Source of the DNA: Betaproteobacteria bacterium
Lineage (GTDB): Bacteria; Pseudomonadota; Gammaproteobacteria; Burkholderiales; Rhodocyclaceae
Direction of reading: 5' to 3'
Length of the DNA stretch: 64,000 nucleotides
Assembly (NCBI GenBank): GCA_016705475.1
Contig: JADIYD010000014.1
Span: 558,001-622,000, forward strand
In this document: positions 1-11,500 of the stretch, one piece after another
Position numbering within the stretch: the first letter of the stretch is position 1
Layout: each line of letters opens with the position of its first letter
Notes under the pieces: generated by a model
Databases searched by the model: none
Told to the model about the DNA's origin: nothing
Seen by the model: only the letters and a program-made list of their open reading frames with translations
Position numbers and translations under genes: made by a program

Positions 1-331
1 GCTGCGGCACGCGAACACCGGCGGCGGCCAGGCGATACAGCGCGTCGACCTCGGCGTTCTGCCAGACCTCTTCCTGCATCTGACGCCCGTAGCGGCTGCC
101 TTTTTCCATGGCCCGCGCCTGCCGGCTGTTCTTCACCTTGCGGCCTTCCTGATAGGAGGTGGCCTTACGGAAACTGCGCTGCTTGGCGTCTTTATAGACC
201 TTGGCGCAACGAATGTGCTCGCCGCAGCGCACGATATAGACGGTCGCTTCCTTGCCGCTCATCAACTGCCCGATCACCTCGTCTACAAGGCCTTCTTCAA
301 CGAGGGTGGTGAGTCTTTTCGGGGTTTTCAT
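1..331 (-). CDS. RIO1-family serine protein kinase, N-terminal part
   Basis: The reading frame runs off the left edge; only the first ~110 residues are present, starting at the ATG complement at 329-331. It begins MKTPKRLTTLVEEGLVDEV and contains the glycine-rich/Lys motif MSGKEATVYIVRCG followed by CAKVYKDAKQRSF and KNSRQARAMEKGSRYGRQ, all characteristic of the bacterial RIO1-like kinase family (atypical serine kinases related to the eukaryotic ribosome-maturation kinases). The catalytic HxD and metal-binding loop lie outside the window. It is on the same strand as and downstream of parE, with about 95 bases between them. The cellular substrate in bacteria is not established. Family assignment is confident; the role is not. 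Confidence 0.85.
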   Translation of the reverse strand, partial: MKTPKRLTTLVEEGLVDEVIGQLMSGKEATVYIVRCGEHIRCAKVYKDAKQRSFRKATSYQEGRKVKNSRQARAMEKGSRYGRQMQEEVWQNAEVDALYRLAAAGVRVPQ

Positions 332-426
332 CGGCTTCGCTTGCTTGAACTGCTTGGGACTCAGAGTGACTCAGAAGCGAATCAGACCACGGTAATGCAA
401 AAATGCCCTGTCAGGCGGAAACCCGC

Positions 427-2377
<1,951 letters not shown>

Positions 2378-2381
2378 TCGC

Positions 2382-2419
2382 TTTGAATTTTGGGCAAAAA
2401 AGCCGGTCGACCGTAGGAG
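2382..2419 (+). repeat. Dispersed ~37-bp repeat, copy 1
   Basis: Forward-orientation copy (TTTGAATTTTGGGC then AAAAAAGCCGGTCGACCG) of a repeat seen at several places in the window. It lies immediately upstream of the parE start codon and is more diverged in its last bases than other copies. Confidence 0.65.
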
Positions 2420-2517
2420 GGAGTGCGGGCAGGATTCTAGCCGTTTTCCGGGCAAGCGCACGGCTTATGCGCCATGGCATAATTGCGCTTCCCTCTGGAT
2501 TTTTCGAGGAAGCTTTC

Positions 2518-2709
2518 ATGGAAAACAAAATGCCTGAAGCCGCACATCAGCAGCGCCGTGCCGAGCGCCGCACCAGCAAGGCTGTCGCGCCGCCCCCCTA
2601 CGAGACAAGTAACGGCATGGTGCTGACCGATCGCCGTTCGTCACTTGATCGCCGGGCATCGTGGATCCGCGAGTTCTCCCTGGAAACCATGCCGGGACGG
2701 GAGTCCTGA
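2518..2709 (+). CDS. Small basic protein with DRR motifs (63 aa)
   Basis: Starts at ATG 2518 with a good ribosome-binding site (GAGGAAGC) 5 bases upstream. The 63-residue product is hydrophilic and very basic, with no signal peptide or membrane segment, and carries repeated Arg clusters (QRRAERRTSK near residues 11-20, TDRRSSLDRRASW near residues 39-51). Its stop TGA (2707-2709) overlaps the ATG of the DUF808 gene by one base, so the two are probably translationally coupled. No function recognised. A similar RR-rich tail occurs in the small membrane protein at 56030-56191. Reality of the gene is likely given RBS and coupling. Confidence 0.7.
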   Translation: MENKMPEAAHQQRRAERRTSKAVAPPPYETSNGMVLTDRRSSLDRRASWIREFSLETMPGRES

Positions 2710-3632
2710 TGGCGGGCGCCAGCCTGCTCGTCCTCATCGACGACATTGCCACGATTCTCGATGACGTGGCCGTACTGACCAAAGTAGCTGCCAAGAAAAC
2801 AGCCGGCGTGCTCGGTGACGATCTGGCGCTCAATGCGCAACAGGTCGCCGGCGTTGCCGCTGAACGCGAACTGCCGGTGGTATGGGCGGTCTGCGTTGGT
2901 TCCCTGAAAAACAAGTTGATTCTCGTGCCGGCAGCGCTGGCGATCAGTGCCTTCATTCCGTGGTTGGTGACGCCGCTGCTCATGATTGGCGGCATCTACC
3001 TGTGTTTTGAAGGCGTCGAGAAGCTGGCCCATCCGTGGCTGCACAGCGCCGCCGAAGATGAGGCGCACCATGCCAGCGAGCTGGCCGCCGTGGCTGATAC
3101 CAGCGTTGATATGGCCGCCTTCGAGGCCGAAAAGATCAAGGGCGCCATTCGAACCGATTTCGTGTTGTCGGCTGAAATCATCGTGATCGCGCTCGGCACC
3201 GTCGCCACGCAGCCATTTACCACGCAACTCAGCGTGCTGGCCGGCATCGGACTGCTCATGACCGTCGGTGTCTATGGCCTTGTCGCCGGCATCGTCAAAA
3301 TGGACGACGTGGGCGCCTGGCTGCTGCTCAAGGGCAACGGGGTCATGAAAATCATCGGCAAGGGGTTGTTGCTGGCAGCGCCTAAGCTCATGAAGCTGCT
3401 GAGCATCGTGGGTACGGCAGCGATGTTCCTGGTCGGTGGCGGCATCCTGTCGCACGGTGTCCCGGCGTTGCACCACGGCATCGAGCACGTGGCGGAAATG
3501 GCTGGGGTGTTGAGCAGCATTGTCTCGATGTCGCTTGACGGTCTGGTCGGCATTGTCGCCGGTGCCGTGGCCTTGCTCGGCATGCTGGCGTTTTCGGCTG
3601 TGCGCGGCAAATTCATGGGAGTTCAGGCATGA
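2709..3632 (+). CDS. DUF808 (YedI-like) inner-membrane protein
   Basis: 307 residues from ATG 2709, chosen because it overlaps the preceding stop by one base and starts at the conserved MAGASLLVLIDDIATILDD; an upstream in-frame ATG at 2661 would invade the previous gene. The conserved block VAVLTKVAAKKTAGVLGDDL and several hydrophobic helices (e.g. PWLVTPLLMIGGIYLCFEG, TTQLSVLAGIGLLMTVGVYG, LLSIVGTAAMFLVGGG, GLVGIVAGAVALLGMLAF) match the DUF808/YedI family of about 300-residue integral membrane proteins, whose function is unknown. The stop overlaps the ATG of the next gene by 4 bases, placing all three in one transcription unit. Confidence 0.9.
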   Translation: MAGASLLVLIDDIATILDDVAVLTKVAAKKTAGVLGDDLALNAQQVAGVAAERELPVVWAVCVGSLKNKLILVPAALAISAFIPWLVTPLLMIGGIYLCFEGVEKLAHPWLHSAAEDEAHHASELAAVADTSVDMAAFEAEKIKGAIRTDFVLSAEIIVIALGTVATQPFTTQLSVLAGIGLLMTVGVYGLVAGIVKMDDVGAWLLLKGNGVMKIIGKGLLLAAPKLMKLLSIVGTAAMFLVGGGILSHGVPALHHGIEHVAEMAGVLSSIVSMSLDGLVGIVAGAVALLGMLAFSAVRGKFMGVQA

Positions 3633-4675
3633 GCAAGGCGCTGCGTCTGTCGGAAAAGTGGTTTCGTTTCGGGCTGTGGATCGTCGCGTTCGTTTTCGCC
3701 AGCTTCCTGATCGGGCTGGGTGGGACCATCGTCGAGAACCTGCCCAAGGTGGAGCATCGCGTCGCGCTTGAGGACTTCATCGACAAACAAGCCGCCGTAC
3801 CCCTGCGCGCCGAACTCAAGGCGATGCAGGAAAAACGCCAAGTGGCGCAGGATGCCAACGACCAGGCGCAACTGAAACTCAACGGCGCCCGGGCCAACTC
3901 GGCCGCCGCGCGCGACACCTTCAACAACTGGCTGGCGACCCGCCATGCCACCAAGCGCCCCGAGCAGGATGCCGAGCTGATTGAACGCACGCAGGCGCTT
4001 GATGAGCTGAAAATTCTTGAGCGCAAGGCGCTGGCCGACGTCGAGCGCCAGCAGCAGAGCCTGCTTGATGCCCGTCAGGCCGAAGAGCGTGCCCAGCGCG
4101 ACTTGCGCGGGCTGGAACGGGCGGCCTCGGACAAACTCGTCGTCGAGCAACGAAGCCAGGAACTCCGTGTTTTCGGTTATCGCCTAGCGCTCACCTTGCC
4201 GTTGCTCGCCGTCGCCGGCTGGCTGTTCGCCAAAAAGCGCCAGAGCAACTGGTGGCCGTTCGTCTGGGGTTTCATCTATTTCGCGCTCTTTGCCTTCTTT
4301 GTCGAGCTCGTTCCCTACCTGCCGAGCTACGGCGGCTACGTGCGTTACGCGGTCGGTATTCTCATCACCGTTCTGGTCGGCCGCTACGCGATCATTGCGC
4401 TGAACCGTTACCTGGAACGCCAGAAGCAGGCCGAAGCGATGCCCGATGTCGAGCGCCGCAAGGAACTGAGCTACGACACGGCGCTGGCCAGGCTGGCTAA
4501 AAAAGTTTGTCCTGGCTGCGAGCGGCCGGTCGATCTGACCAACACCGCCATCGATTTCTGCCCGCACTGCGGCATCTGCCTGTTTGATCACTGCGGCCAG
4601 TGCAAGGAGCGCAAGAGCGCCTTTGCGCGCTTCTGCCACGCATGCGGGGCCATGGCACAAGGTGGGGCCGGCTAG
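3629..4675 (+). CDS. Membrane protein with coiled coil and C-terminal zinc-ribbon
   Basis: 348 residues; ATG overlaps the DUF808 stop by 4 bases. Architecture read from sequence: N-terminal membrane helix (about residues 12-34, FGLWIVAFVFASFLIGLGG), a long Ala/Gln/Glu/Arg-rich coiled coil (about 55-180), three further membrane segments (about 187-265, including LALTLPLLAVAGWLF and VWGFIYFALFAFFVELVPYL), and a C-terminal Cys cluster (VCPGCERPV, FCPHCGICLFDHCGQC, FCHACG) that should bind zinc in double-zinc-ribbon fashion. No named family recognised. Coupling to the DUF808 gene suggests a shared envelope role, which is inference. Confidence 0.75.
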   Translation: MSKALRLSEKWFRFGLWIVAFVFASFLIGLGGTIVENLPKVEHRVALEDFIDKQAAVPLRAELKAMQEKRQVAQDANDQAQLKLNGARANSAAARDTFNNWLATRHATKRPEQDAELIERTQALDELKILERKALADVERQQQSLLDARQAEERAQRDLRGLERAASDKLVVEQRSQELRVFGYRLALTLPLLAVAGWLFAKKRQSNWWPFVWGFIYFALFAFFVELVPYLPSYGGYVRYAVGILITVLVGRYAIIALNRYLERQKQAEAMPDVERRKELSYDTALARLAKKVCPGCERPVDLTNTAIDFCPHCGICLFDHCGQCKERKSAFARFCHACGAMAQGGAG

Positions 4676-4993
4676 ACTGCGCCGAATGCGGAATCGCCCT
4701 GTATTGGCGACAGAATCGCATCCGCTCTGACCTATCTGAATGACCCTGGTCGAACGACAGCGGGGCTGCCCTGAACTGCTGTTCATGCTTCTTCAGCCAA
4801 TGGCTGCAGCGAGCGATTGGAGTAATTTGTGTTACCCGGCGCACGTGCCTTAAATGGCCGGTATCAGGGGAACCAGCCCTGACCGCGATGTCGCCGAATT
4901 ACGCGGAATGTTCTGACAAGAGTAGTATTAGAAATATCTGTTGTGCCTGCTGTCTGACTGCCAGACCACCCCCTTCTTGCGGAAGATGCCCGG
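4676..4993. other. Intergenic stretch without recognised feature
   Basis: 318 bases between the zinc-ribbon membrane protein and the histidine kinase, both on the plus strand. No ORF with a ribosome-binding site, no strong hairpin and no copy of the dispersed repeat seen. It presumably holds the kinase promoter, which I could not locate. Confidence 0.4.
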
Positions 4994-7900
4994 ATGAATT
5001 CACTGATCCACGCTCGGCATTCACTGAAGACCAGAATCACCCTGGCGACGCTGGCCATCTTCGTTGCCGGACTGTGGTCGCTTTCCTACTACGCCAGCTC
5101 GATGCTGCGTCAGGACATGGAGCGCCAGCTCGGCGAGCAGCAGCTGTCCGTCGTCACGGCCATTGCTTCCGACATCAACCAGCATTTTGCCGACAGGATC
5201 GCGGGACTCGAGGCCGTCGCCCCCTCCCTGATGCAGGCCATGCAGCAGAGTCCGGCCGCCACGCAGGCAGCCATTGAGCAGCGCCCGATTCTGGCGGTTT
5301 TGTTCAATGCCGGCATCTGGGTGACCGACAGTGAGGGCAACACTATTGCCTCGATTCCGACCTCGGTGGGACGCGTCGGCGTCAATTTCATGGACAGAGA
5401 CCACATCGCCGCTGCGCTCAAGGAGGGCAAGGCAACGATTGGTCAGCCTGTCGTTGGCAAGAAGCTGCAGACCCGGGTGATTCCTATTGGCGTGCCGATT
5501 CGCAACGCGCAGGGCAAGGTGATCGGCGCGTTGAGCGGAACTATCAACCTGGGAATGCCGAATTTTCTCGACAGGATTGTCAACAAAGGCTATGGCAACA
5601 CTGGGGGCTATGTGCTGGTTGCGCCACGATCGCGATTGATCATTGCTGCTACCGATAGCAAGCGCATCATGGAAGTGCTCCCTGCCCCAGGTATCAGCCC
5701 TCGGTTGGACCGCTTTATCGACGGCTTTGAGGGGACTGATGTGCACATTAGTCCACTTGGCGTCGAAGTTCTGGTGTCGGCAAAGCAAATTCCTGCAGCA
5801 GGGTTGTACATGGCGAGCGTCTTGCCAACGGTCGAGGCCTTTGCACCTATCCACGATATGCAGAAGCGCATGCTCTGGGCAACGATTCTCCTCACACTGC
5901 TGGCCGGCGGGCTTACCTGGTGGATATTGGGGCGTCAGCTGAAACCCATTCGGATCGCCGCTACTTCCCTGCGCGAGCGTTCCGCCAGCGGCCAGTCGCC
6001 CAGTGCATTGCCCATCACTACGCAGGATGAAATCGGCCAACTTATCGGCGGCTTCAATCAGTTACTGGAAACGCTGAGGCAGCGGGAAGACCTGTTGCGC
6101 CAGAGAGAGGCGAAGTATCGTGCCGTGTTCAATCAGCAGTTTGAGTTCGTGGCCATACTCGATGCCGACGGGATTGTTCTGGACATCAACCAGACCGCGT
6201 TAGACAAAATTGGATCGAAGAGCGAGGAGTTTGTCGGCAAATTTTTCTGGCTTTCGCCATCTTGGCGCGACCTTCCGGAGTGGCATCAGATTTGGCCCGA
6301 GCGACTGCGGAAGGCGATGGCGTCTTCTGAGCCTATCTTGACCGAAGATATCTATCAGCTTGAAAACGGCGTCACCCGAACCGCAGATGCTGCTACGACA
6401 GCCATACGCGATGCGGACGGGAATTTTCAATTCTTCCTTATCGAGGCCAGCGACACGACCGAACGCAAGCAGACCGAAGAAGCCATCAAGGCGGCGCGCA
6501 GTCAGTTGCAAGCCACACTGGATGCCTTGCCTGATCTGCTGTTTGAAACGGACGCTGAAGGCCGTATCTTCAGCTACCACACCCATCGTACCGACCTGCT
6601 GGCGGCCCCGCCGGAAGCATTCATGGGCAAGCGGTTTGCTGAGGTGTTGCCGCCGGATGCTGCCAGTGCCTGTCAGCGCGCCATCGATGAGGCAAAGCAA
6701 AACGGCTTTTCCAGCGGCGTGACTATCCGGTTGACCTTGCCGCAAGGCGAGCACTGGTATGAACTATCCGTGGCTCCCAAGCAAGTGGCTGCACAGTCCG
6801 CCCAGCGCTTTATCACGATCAGCCGCGACATTTCCGAGCGCGTGGCAGCAGAAGCCGAACTCGAGCAGTATCGCCACCATCTTGAAAAACTGGTCGAAAC
6901 GCGCACGGCGGAACTCTCCATCGCCAAGGACGCCGCGGAGGCCGCCAACATCGCAAAGAGCCAGTTTGTGTCCAACATGAGTCACGAATTGCGTACTCCG
7001 ATGAACGGCGTCATGGGCATGGTCGACATGGCGCTGCAACGCGCCACCGATCCGCAACAGATCGACTGGCTCAACAAGAGCAAGAGTTCCGCACAGCACC
7101 TGCTTTCTGTCATCAACGACATCCTCGACATCTCCAAGATCGAAGCCGAGCGCCTTTCACTCGAATCCATCCACTTCAAGTTCGGTGAAGTGCTGGAAAA
7201 CCTCCTCAGCATGCTTGGCCACAAGGCCGAAGAAAAGCAGCTCAAGCTGTTGGTCGATCTGGAATCCGAAGTTTCCCGTATGGTGTTCCTTGGCGACCCC
7301 CTGCGCCTCGGCCAGGTCCTGCTCAACCTAACCGGCAACGCCCTCAAGTTCACCGATAATGGCTCGATCACCGTGCGCGCCCGTCTGCTGGAAGACAATC
7401 CGGAAACGGTTCTGCTGCGCATCGAAATCGCCGACACCGGCATCGGTATTTCCGCCGAAGATCAAAAGAAGCTCTTCACCGCCTTTGAGCAGGCCGATGG
7501 GTCGATGACCCGCAAGTACGGCGGCACCGGTCTGGGCCTGGCCATCAGCAAGCGTCTCGTGCAACTGATGGGGGGAGAGATCGGCGTGGAGAGCACCGCG
7601 GGTCTGGGCAGCACCTTCTGGTTTACTGCGCGACTGGGTAAATCCACCGATGCCGCCCTGCCAGCGCCGACTATTTCCGGGAAATCCGCCCATGAGCGTC
7701 TGCTTGACGAATTCGCCGGTACCCGCGTCCTGCTCGCCGAAGACGAACCGATAAACCAGGAGGTTTCGCGTGGATTGCTCGAAGATGTGGGGTTCATCGT
7801 TGATCTGGCGAATGATGGCTTGCAGGCACTTGAACTGGCCAAACAACACGCCTACGCGCTGGTTCTGATGGACATGCAGATGCCCCTCATGAACGGTGTA

Positions 7901-8092
7901 GAAGCCACCGTGGCGATCCGGACACTGCCCAATTACGCGCAAATCCCAATCTTGGCGATGACCGCCAATGCCTTCGATGAGGATCGCCAGATCTGCCTCA
8001 ACGCTGGTATGAACGACCATATTGGAAAACCGGTCGATACGGACAGGTTGTATGAAACCTTGCTGAGGTGGCTCGTGAAATCCGACGGTTGA
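4994..8092 (+). CDS. Hybrid sensor histidine kinase (Cache-HAMP-PAS-PAS-HisKA-HATPase-REC)
   Basis: 1032-residue inner-membrane hybrid kinase. TM1 about residues 15-35; periplasmic double-Cache-like sensor about 36-290; TM2 about 295-315 (MLWATILLTLLAGGLTWW), then HAMP (LKPIRIAATSLRERS to IGQLIGGFNQLLETL). Two PAS domains follow (about 373-495 and 505-620), a short coiled linker, the HisKA H-box SNMSHELRTPMNG with the phospho-accepting His near 663, HATPase N box (LNLTGNALKFTDNG), G1 (DTGIGIS) and G2 (GGTGLGLAISK), and a receiver with acidic pocket LLAEDEPINQE and phospho-acceptor Asp in LVLMDMQMP near 959. No cognate regulator or HPt gene is adjacent, so the output partner is unknown. The Cache domain implies a small extracellular ligand. 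Confidence 0.93.
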   Translation: MNSLIHARHSLKTRITLATLAIFVAGLWSLSYYASSMLRQDMERQLGEQQLSVVTAIASDINQHFADRIAGLEAVAPSLMQAMQQSPAATQAAIEQRPILAVLFNAGIWVTDSEGNTIASIPTSVGRVGVNFMDRDHIAAALKEGKATIGQPVVGKKLQTRVIPIGVPIRNAQGKVIGALSGTINLGMPNFLDRIVNKGYGNTGGYVLVAPRSRLIIAATDSKRIMEVLPAPGISPRLDRFIDGFEGTDVHISPLGVEVLVSAKQIPAAGLYMASVLPTVEAFAPIHDMQKRMLWATILLTLLAGGLTWWILGRQLKPIRIAATSLRERSASGQSPSALPITTQDEIGQLIGGFNQLLETLRQREDLLRQREAKYRAVFNQQFEFVAILDADGIVLDINQTALDKIGSKSEEFVGKFFWLSPSWRDLPEWHQIWPERLRKAMASSEPILTEDIYQLENGVTRTADAATTAIRDADGNFQFFLIEASDTTERKQTEEAIKAARSQLQATLDALPDLLFETDAEGRIFSYHTHRTDLLAAPPEAFMGKRFAEVLPPDAASACQRAIDEAKQNGFSSGVTIRLTLPQGEHWYELSVAPKQVAAQSAQRFITISRDISERVAAEAELEQYRHHLEKLVETRTAELSIAKDAAEAANIAKSQFVSNMSHELRTPMNGVMGMVDMALQRATDPQQIDWLNKSKSSAQHLLSVINDILDISKIEAERLSLESIHFKFGEVLENLLSMLGHKAEEKQLKLLVDLESEVSRMVFLGDPLRLGQVLLNLTGNALKFTDNGSITVRARLLEDNPETVLLRIEIADTGIGISAEDQKKLFTAFEQADGSMTRKYGGTGLGLAISKRLVQLMGGEIGVESTAGLGSTFWFTARLGKSTDAALPAPTISGKSAHERLLDEFAGTRVLLAEDEPINQEVSRGLLEDVGFIVDLANDGLQALELAKQHAYALVLMDMQMPLMNGVEATVAIRTLPNYAQIPILAMTANAFDEDRQICLNAGMNDHIGKPVDTDRLYETLLRWLVKSDG

Positions 8093-8162
8093 GCGGTGGA
8101 TTGAACCCGGTTAGCTATCGCTGAACACCTGATCTCGTGATATTCCGCACCGAAATTCAGGC

Positions 8163-8199
8163 TTCTGCGGTCAACGGGAAAAAATGGCCAAATTTGAAA
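8163..8199 (-). repeat. Dispersed ~37-bp repeat, copy 2
   Basis: Reverse-orientation copy: TTCTGCGGTCAACGGG followed by AAAAAATGGCCAAATTTGAA. Lies about 70 bases downstream of the histidine kinase stop. Confidence 0.8.
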
Positions 8200-8295
8200 T
8201 GCTGGCAAGCCGCTTACATGCGGTAACAATTTCGCGTCGGTTCGATATGCACTTCCTGCGTTATTCACTTACACCCCCCTCAAAGGAGAGAAGTG

Positions 8296-8424
8296 ATGAA
8301 ACGCATTATTGCCGGCCTGCTGGTTGCCGTGACGCTCAGCGGCTGCTTCCCGATATTCGTGCCGGTTGGCCCTGGTCATCATCGAGGCCACCACCACGGT
8401 CACCATCACGGCCATTACCGATAG
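8296..8424 (+). CDS. Small histidine-rich lipoprotein (42 aa)
   Basis: A short gene with a strong ribosome-binding site (AAAGGAGAGAAGTG directly before ATG 8296). The product starts MKRIIAGLLVAVTLSGCFP, a complete lipoprotein signal peptide with lipobox LSGC (Cys17), and ends in a run of HHRGHHHGHHHGHYR containing 10 histidines in 15 residues. The mature lipid-anchored peptide is only about 26 residues. His-rich tails of this kind usually bind transition metals (Ni, Zn, Cu), but that is inference. It is followed by a strong hairpin (8477-8512). The RBS and lipobox make it convincing despite its size. Confidence 0.8.
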   Translation: MKRIIAGLLVAVTLSGCFPIFVPVGPGHHRGHHHGHHHGHYR

Positions 8425-8476
8425 GGCTTGTACGCGGTGAACGTGCGGGGTAGCTCTTGGCGCAACCAATGCATTC

Positions 8477-8512
8477 TGTGCGATGACGGCTCACCACGTC
8501 GGTCATCGCACA
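8477..8512. terminator. Hairpin between convergent genes
   Basis: Perfect 11-bp inverted repeat TGTGCGATGAC / GTCATCGCACA with a 14-base loop, located between the His-rich lipoprotein and the last gene of the minus-strand injection-system cluster. It lacks a clear T-run on either side, so it is best read as a bidirectional transcription stop or transcript-stabilising hairpin. Confidence 0.6.
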
Positions 8513-8517
8513 ACCCA

Positions 8518-11500
8518 CTACAACGGTCGCACCCTGAGGTTGCCATTGCCGAAGACTTCTGGGTCTGTTCCGCTCACGAAAAGGCTGAACTCGGCTGACG
8601 AGAAGTTGCCGATGATCTTGGCCTGATTGCTGAACACGATGCCGGCATGGTCATCCTGGTTAAGCCGGTTGCCGGTGAATGCACAATTGGATCCAGGGTA
8701 ATGATCCTGATCACTTTCGATTCGGTTGTTGCTGACTTGCAGATATTCCCAGACTGGCAGTTTTCCCTTGAATGCACCGACAGCATCCTTTAGCGCACTG
8801 TCGCTGAAACGCATGCCCTGGAATACGTTTCTTTCCAGAATCAGGGAGCCAAATGGATCAAAACTGACTTCGCCTTGTGCGATGGCACCACCCAATCTCT
8901 TGCGCTGGTTCTCGTCAAGGTCCGGGAAAATGCTGGCTTCTCCAAAGATCGAAATCCGCCCGCGCAGGCGGTTGTCGATCAGGATAGCCTCCCTGACGCC
9001 GTCCAAGGCCAGCGCGAACGAAGGCTGAGTTGTGCGAATCGCTGAGTCAAGTGCCAAGAGCGTGTTTCGGACAGCACGACCATCTTTCGTATTACCCACC
9101 ATAACCCGAGCGAGCGTGGCCAGGCTACGTTGTTCGGCCGGGCTGAATTCAGCCGCACCGTTACCTTTGAGAACGCTTTCAATTTCCTGAGCCAGCTTTT
9201 TTCGTTCTTCCGGCTTGAGTGCGATCAATGAATCAACAGTCGATTTCAGTTCATCCTGGTTTCCCCCCATCAAATAGCTGAAGAAGTCTCCGTGCGCCTT
9301 TAATCCCGGGAATGTCTGTGAAAGCTTTTCCAGTTTTTCCATGCTATCCCGAACAAAAGCCAGCAGGTTGCAATTCTCCATGACAAGGCGTGATGTGTCG
9401 GTAATGCGCAGCAGGCTGTTCCCGACGCTGCTGGAACCGGCCATCAATACCCGGCTGAAGCGGACCTCATGGGAGTCGGCGAATTGGAAGCCGGGTTCGG
9501 TGTCGCCTTTGACAATGACAAAATCCTCGAAGACCAGTGAGGCGAATGTTTGAAAGCGAATGTCGCTTTTCCCGAGCATCAGGCGGCTGGCATTTCCGGC
9601 GCCATGAATGTGGATTTTGGTGGATTTCTTGCCTGAGAAAATCAGATTGTCCTTCAGGGTATGTTGGCCTGGCAGCAGGCAGATACAGATATCCTGAAAG
9701 CCGTCTTTGAGCAGCGTTCCAATGGCGAGGTCCAGCGTTTCATATTCACCTGCCAAGCCAACCGTCGTGCAACAGCCGCCGCTCTGTGGCCGCTTGCACA
9801 GCTCGTCGATGGCTTGCTGAACCGTGAAGGCGTTGGCGTTCAGCAAATCGGTGCAATTCGACGGGTCGTAGGCAACATCGCTGGCCAGGGCGAGCTGGGC
9901 GGTGAAATGGACGGGCAGGTAGCGGCCGGTAACCGGCGTGTCCTGGCCCGGAATGAGCAGTTCGGCTTTGGCGTGCTGGACGGACTGCGAGGGGTCCGAT
10001 GCCACTGACCATACGATTGAAGCGATGCCGTCTAGTCCTGTTTCGACGATCTGCGCCGCGGTGCCATTGGCCAGGCGACCATTCAGCGCAGTGAACAGGA
10101 TGCGGGCTCTGGCAACCGGAAACTGGCCGTTGGCGACGCCGACTTGCAACGGGCTGGGAAGAGTCACAAATGCCGGTTTGTTGGGCGGCGGATTGGTCTT
10201 GATGCTCTGGCCATCGCCGCCGACGTAATGCATTTGGGTCAGCTGGGTCAGGCTGGGGAAGAGCGGGCGGCAGTCGGAGATGGGCACCCAGGTGCCCGCC
10301 TTGAATTCGAGCAGGGCCAGTTTGGCGAAGGCGCGCAGCACGCCGGCCGGTGCCAGAAATGCCGGCTTGTTGCTTTCCTGCGGCCATTCGATGGCCGCCG
10401 TGGCGGTGCGGGCGGGGATCAGCCAGTAGTCGCCGATCCGGTAGCTGCCCGGCGCGAACTTGAGTTCGATGCCGTCCTGCGCCAGTTCCTCCCAGCCGGT
10501 GTTGAGGCTGGCGATCGCTGCCGGCCTGATTTCCGCCACGCCATCCCAGCGCCGGACGCGCGGATTGCGCGGGAACATGGCCTTGTCCAGCGCATGGCCG
10601 ATCAGCTTGCTCAGATCGACGGTGACGACATTGCCTTCGGTGCGGATGACCGGCACCAGCGGACCGGGCTGGCCAAGCAGTTCGTGCGTGTCGTCGTAGA
10701 ACTCGACCCAGCAACCGGCGGTGATGGCCAGCACGTCGTCGCGGCCGATGCTGGCGACCTCGAACTCGTCGGCAATCGGGTCGCCCAGCCAGCGGACGAC
10801 CCGGCTGGCCAGGCTGCCGTTGTCGCGAGACCACTTGTAGCGTGCCTTGCCGGTGATGCTGGCATCGTCGTGAATCTCGACGCGGTAAAGATGGTTTTCA
10901 AGCAGTCGGTAGCCGGCTTCCGGCGGCAGCTGGCAGGGTGTCTTGGGCGGGATGCTGGATTCGGCGCGGGCAGCGAGGCGACCGTCCGGTGCTGCGGTCA
11001 ACGTGTTCCAGGCGGCCATATTCGAGAGGCAGGTAAGCGCTGCGTTGAGCTCGCCAGCCCGCAAGAGTTTGACCTGCCACACCGTTTTTTCGCGCGTGCA
11101 GGTGTCGGGTCCGCCGAGCGCCACTTCGCGCATGCTGGTGTCGTCAACCGGCAGGTCGAGCGGGCTGAGGTGGCGCTGCCAGGCTTCGAGGTAGGCGAGA
11201 TACGTGCCTTCGGCCGGTGCCACGGCGTTGCTCGCGTTGAATACGACCACCCCGTTGATGCTGGCTGCGGTTACGCCAACCGGCGGCAGTGGCAGTGTCG
11301 TAGCACTGGCCGGCAGTACCGGTGAGGCGGTGTCGGGCAGGTCGGGCTGGTTGGCAACCGTCGTGGTGCTCGGGTTTTCGCAGAGCAGGCCATCGACGTA
11401 GAGGCGGCCGGCCGCGATGGTCAGATCGGTACCGGACGGCGTCAGCCCGAACCCAGGGTTGTCGATGGGCACCGCGACCGGGCCGAGGCTGTCGCGTGTT

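Noticed and set aside
10144..11325. Plus-strand ORF of 393 codons opposite the DUF6519 gene
   Set aside because: Antisense shadow typical of GC-rich coding DNA.
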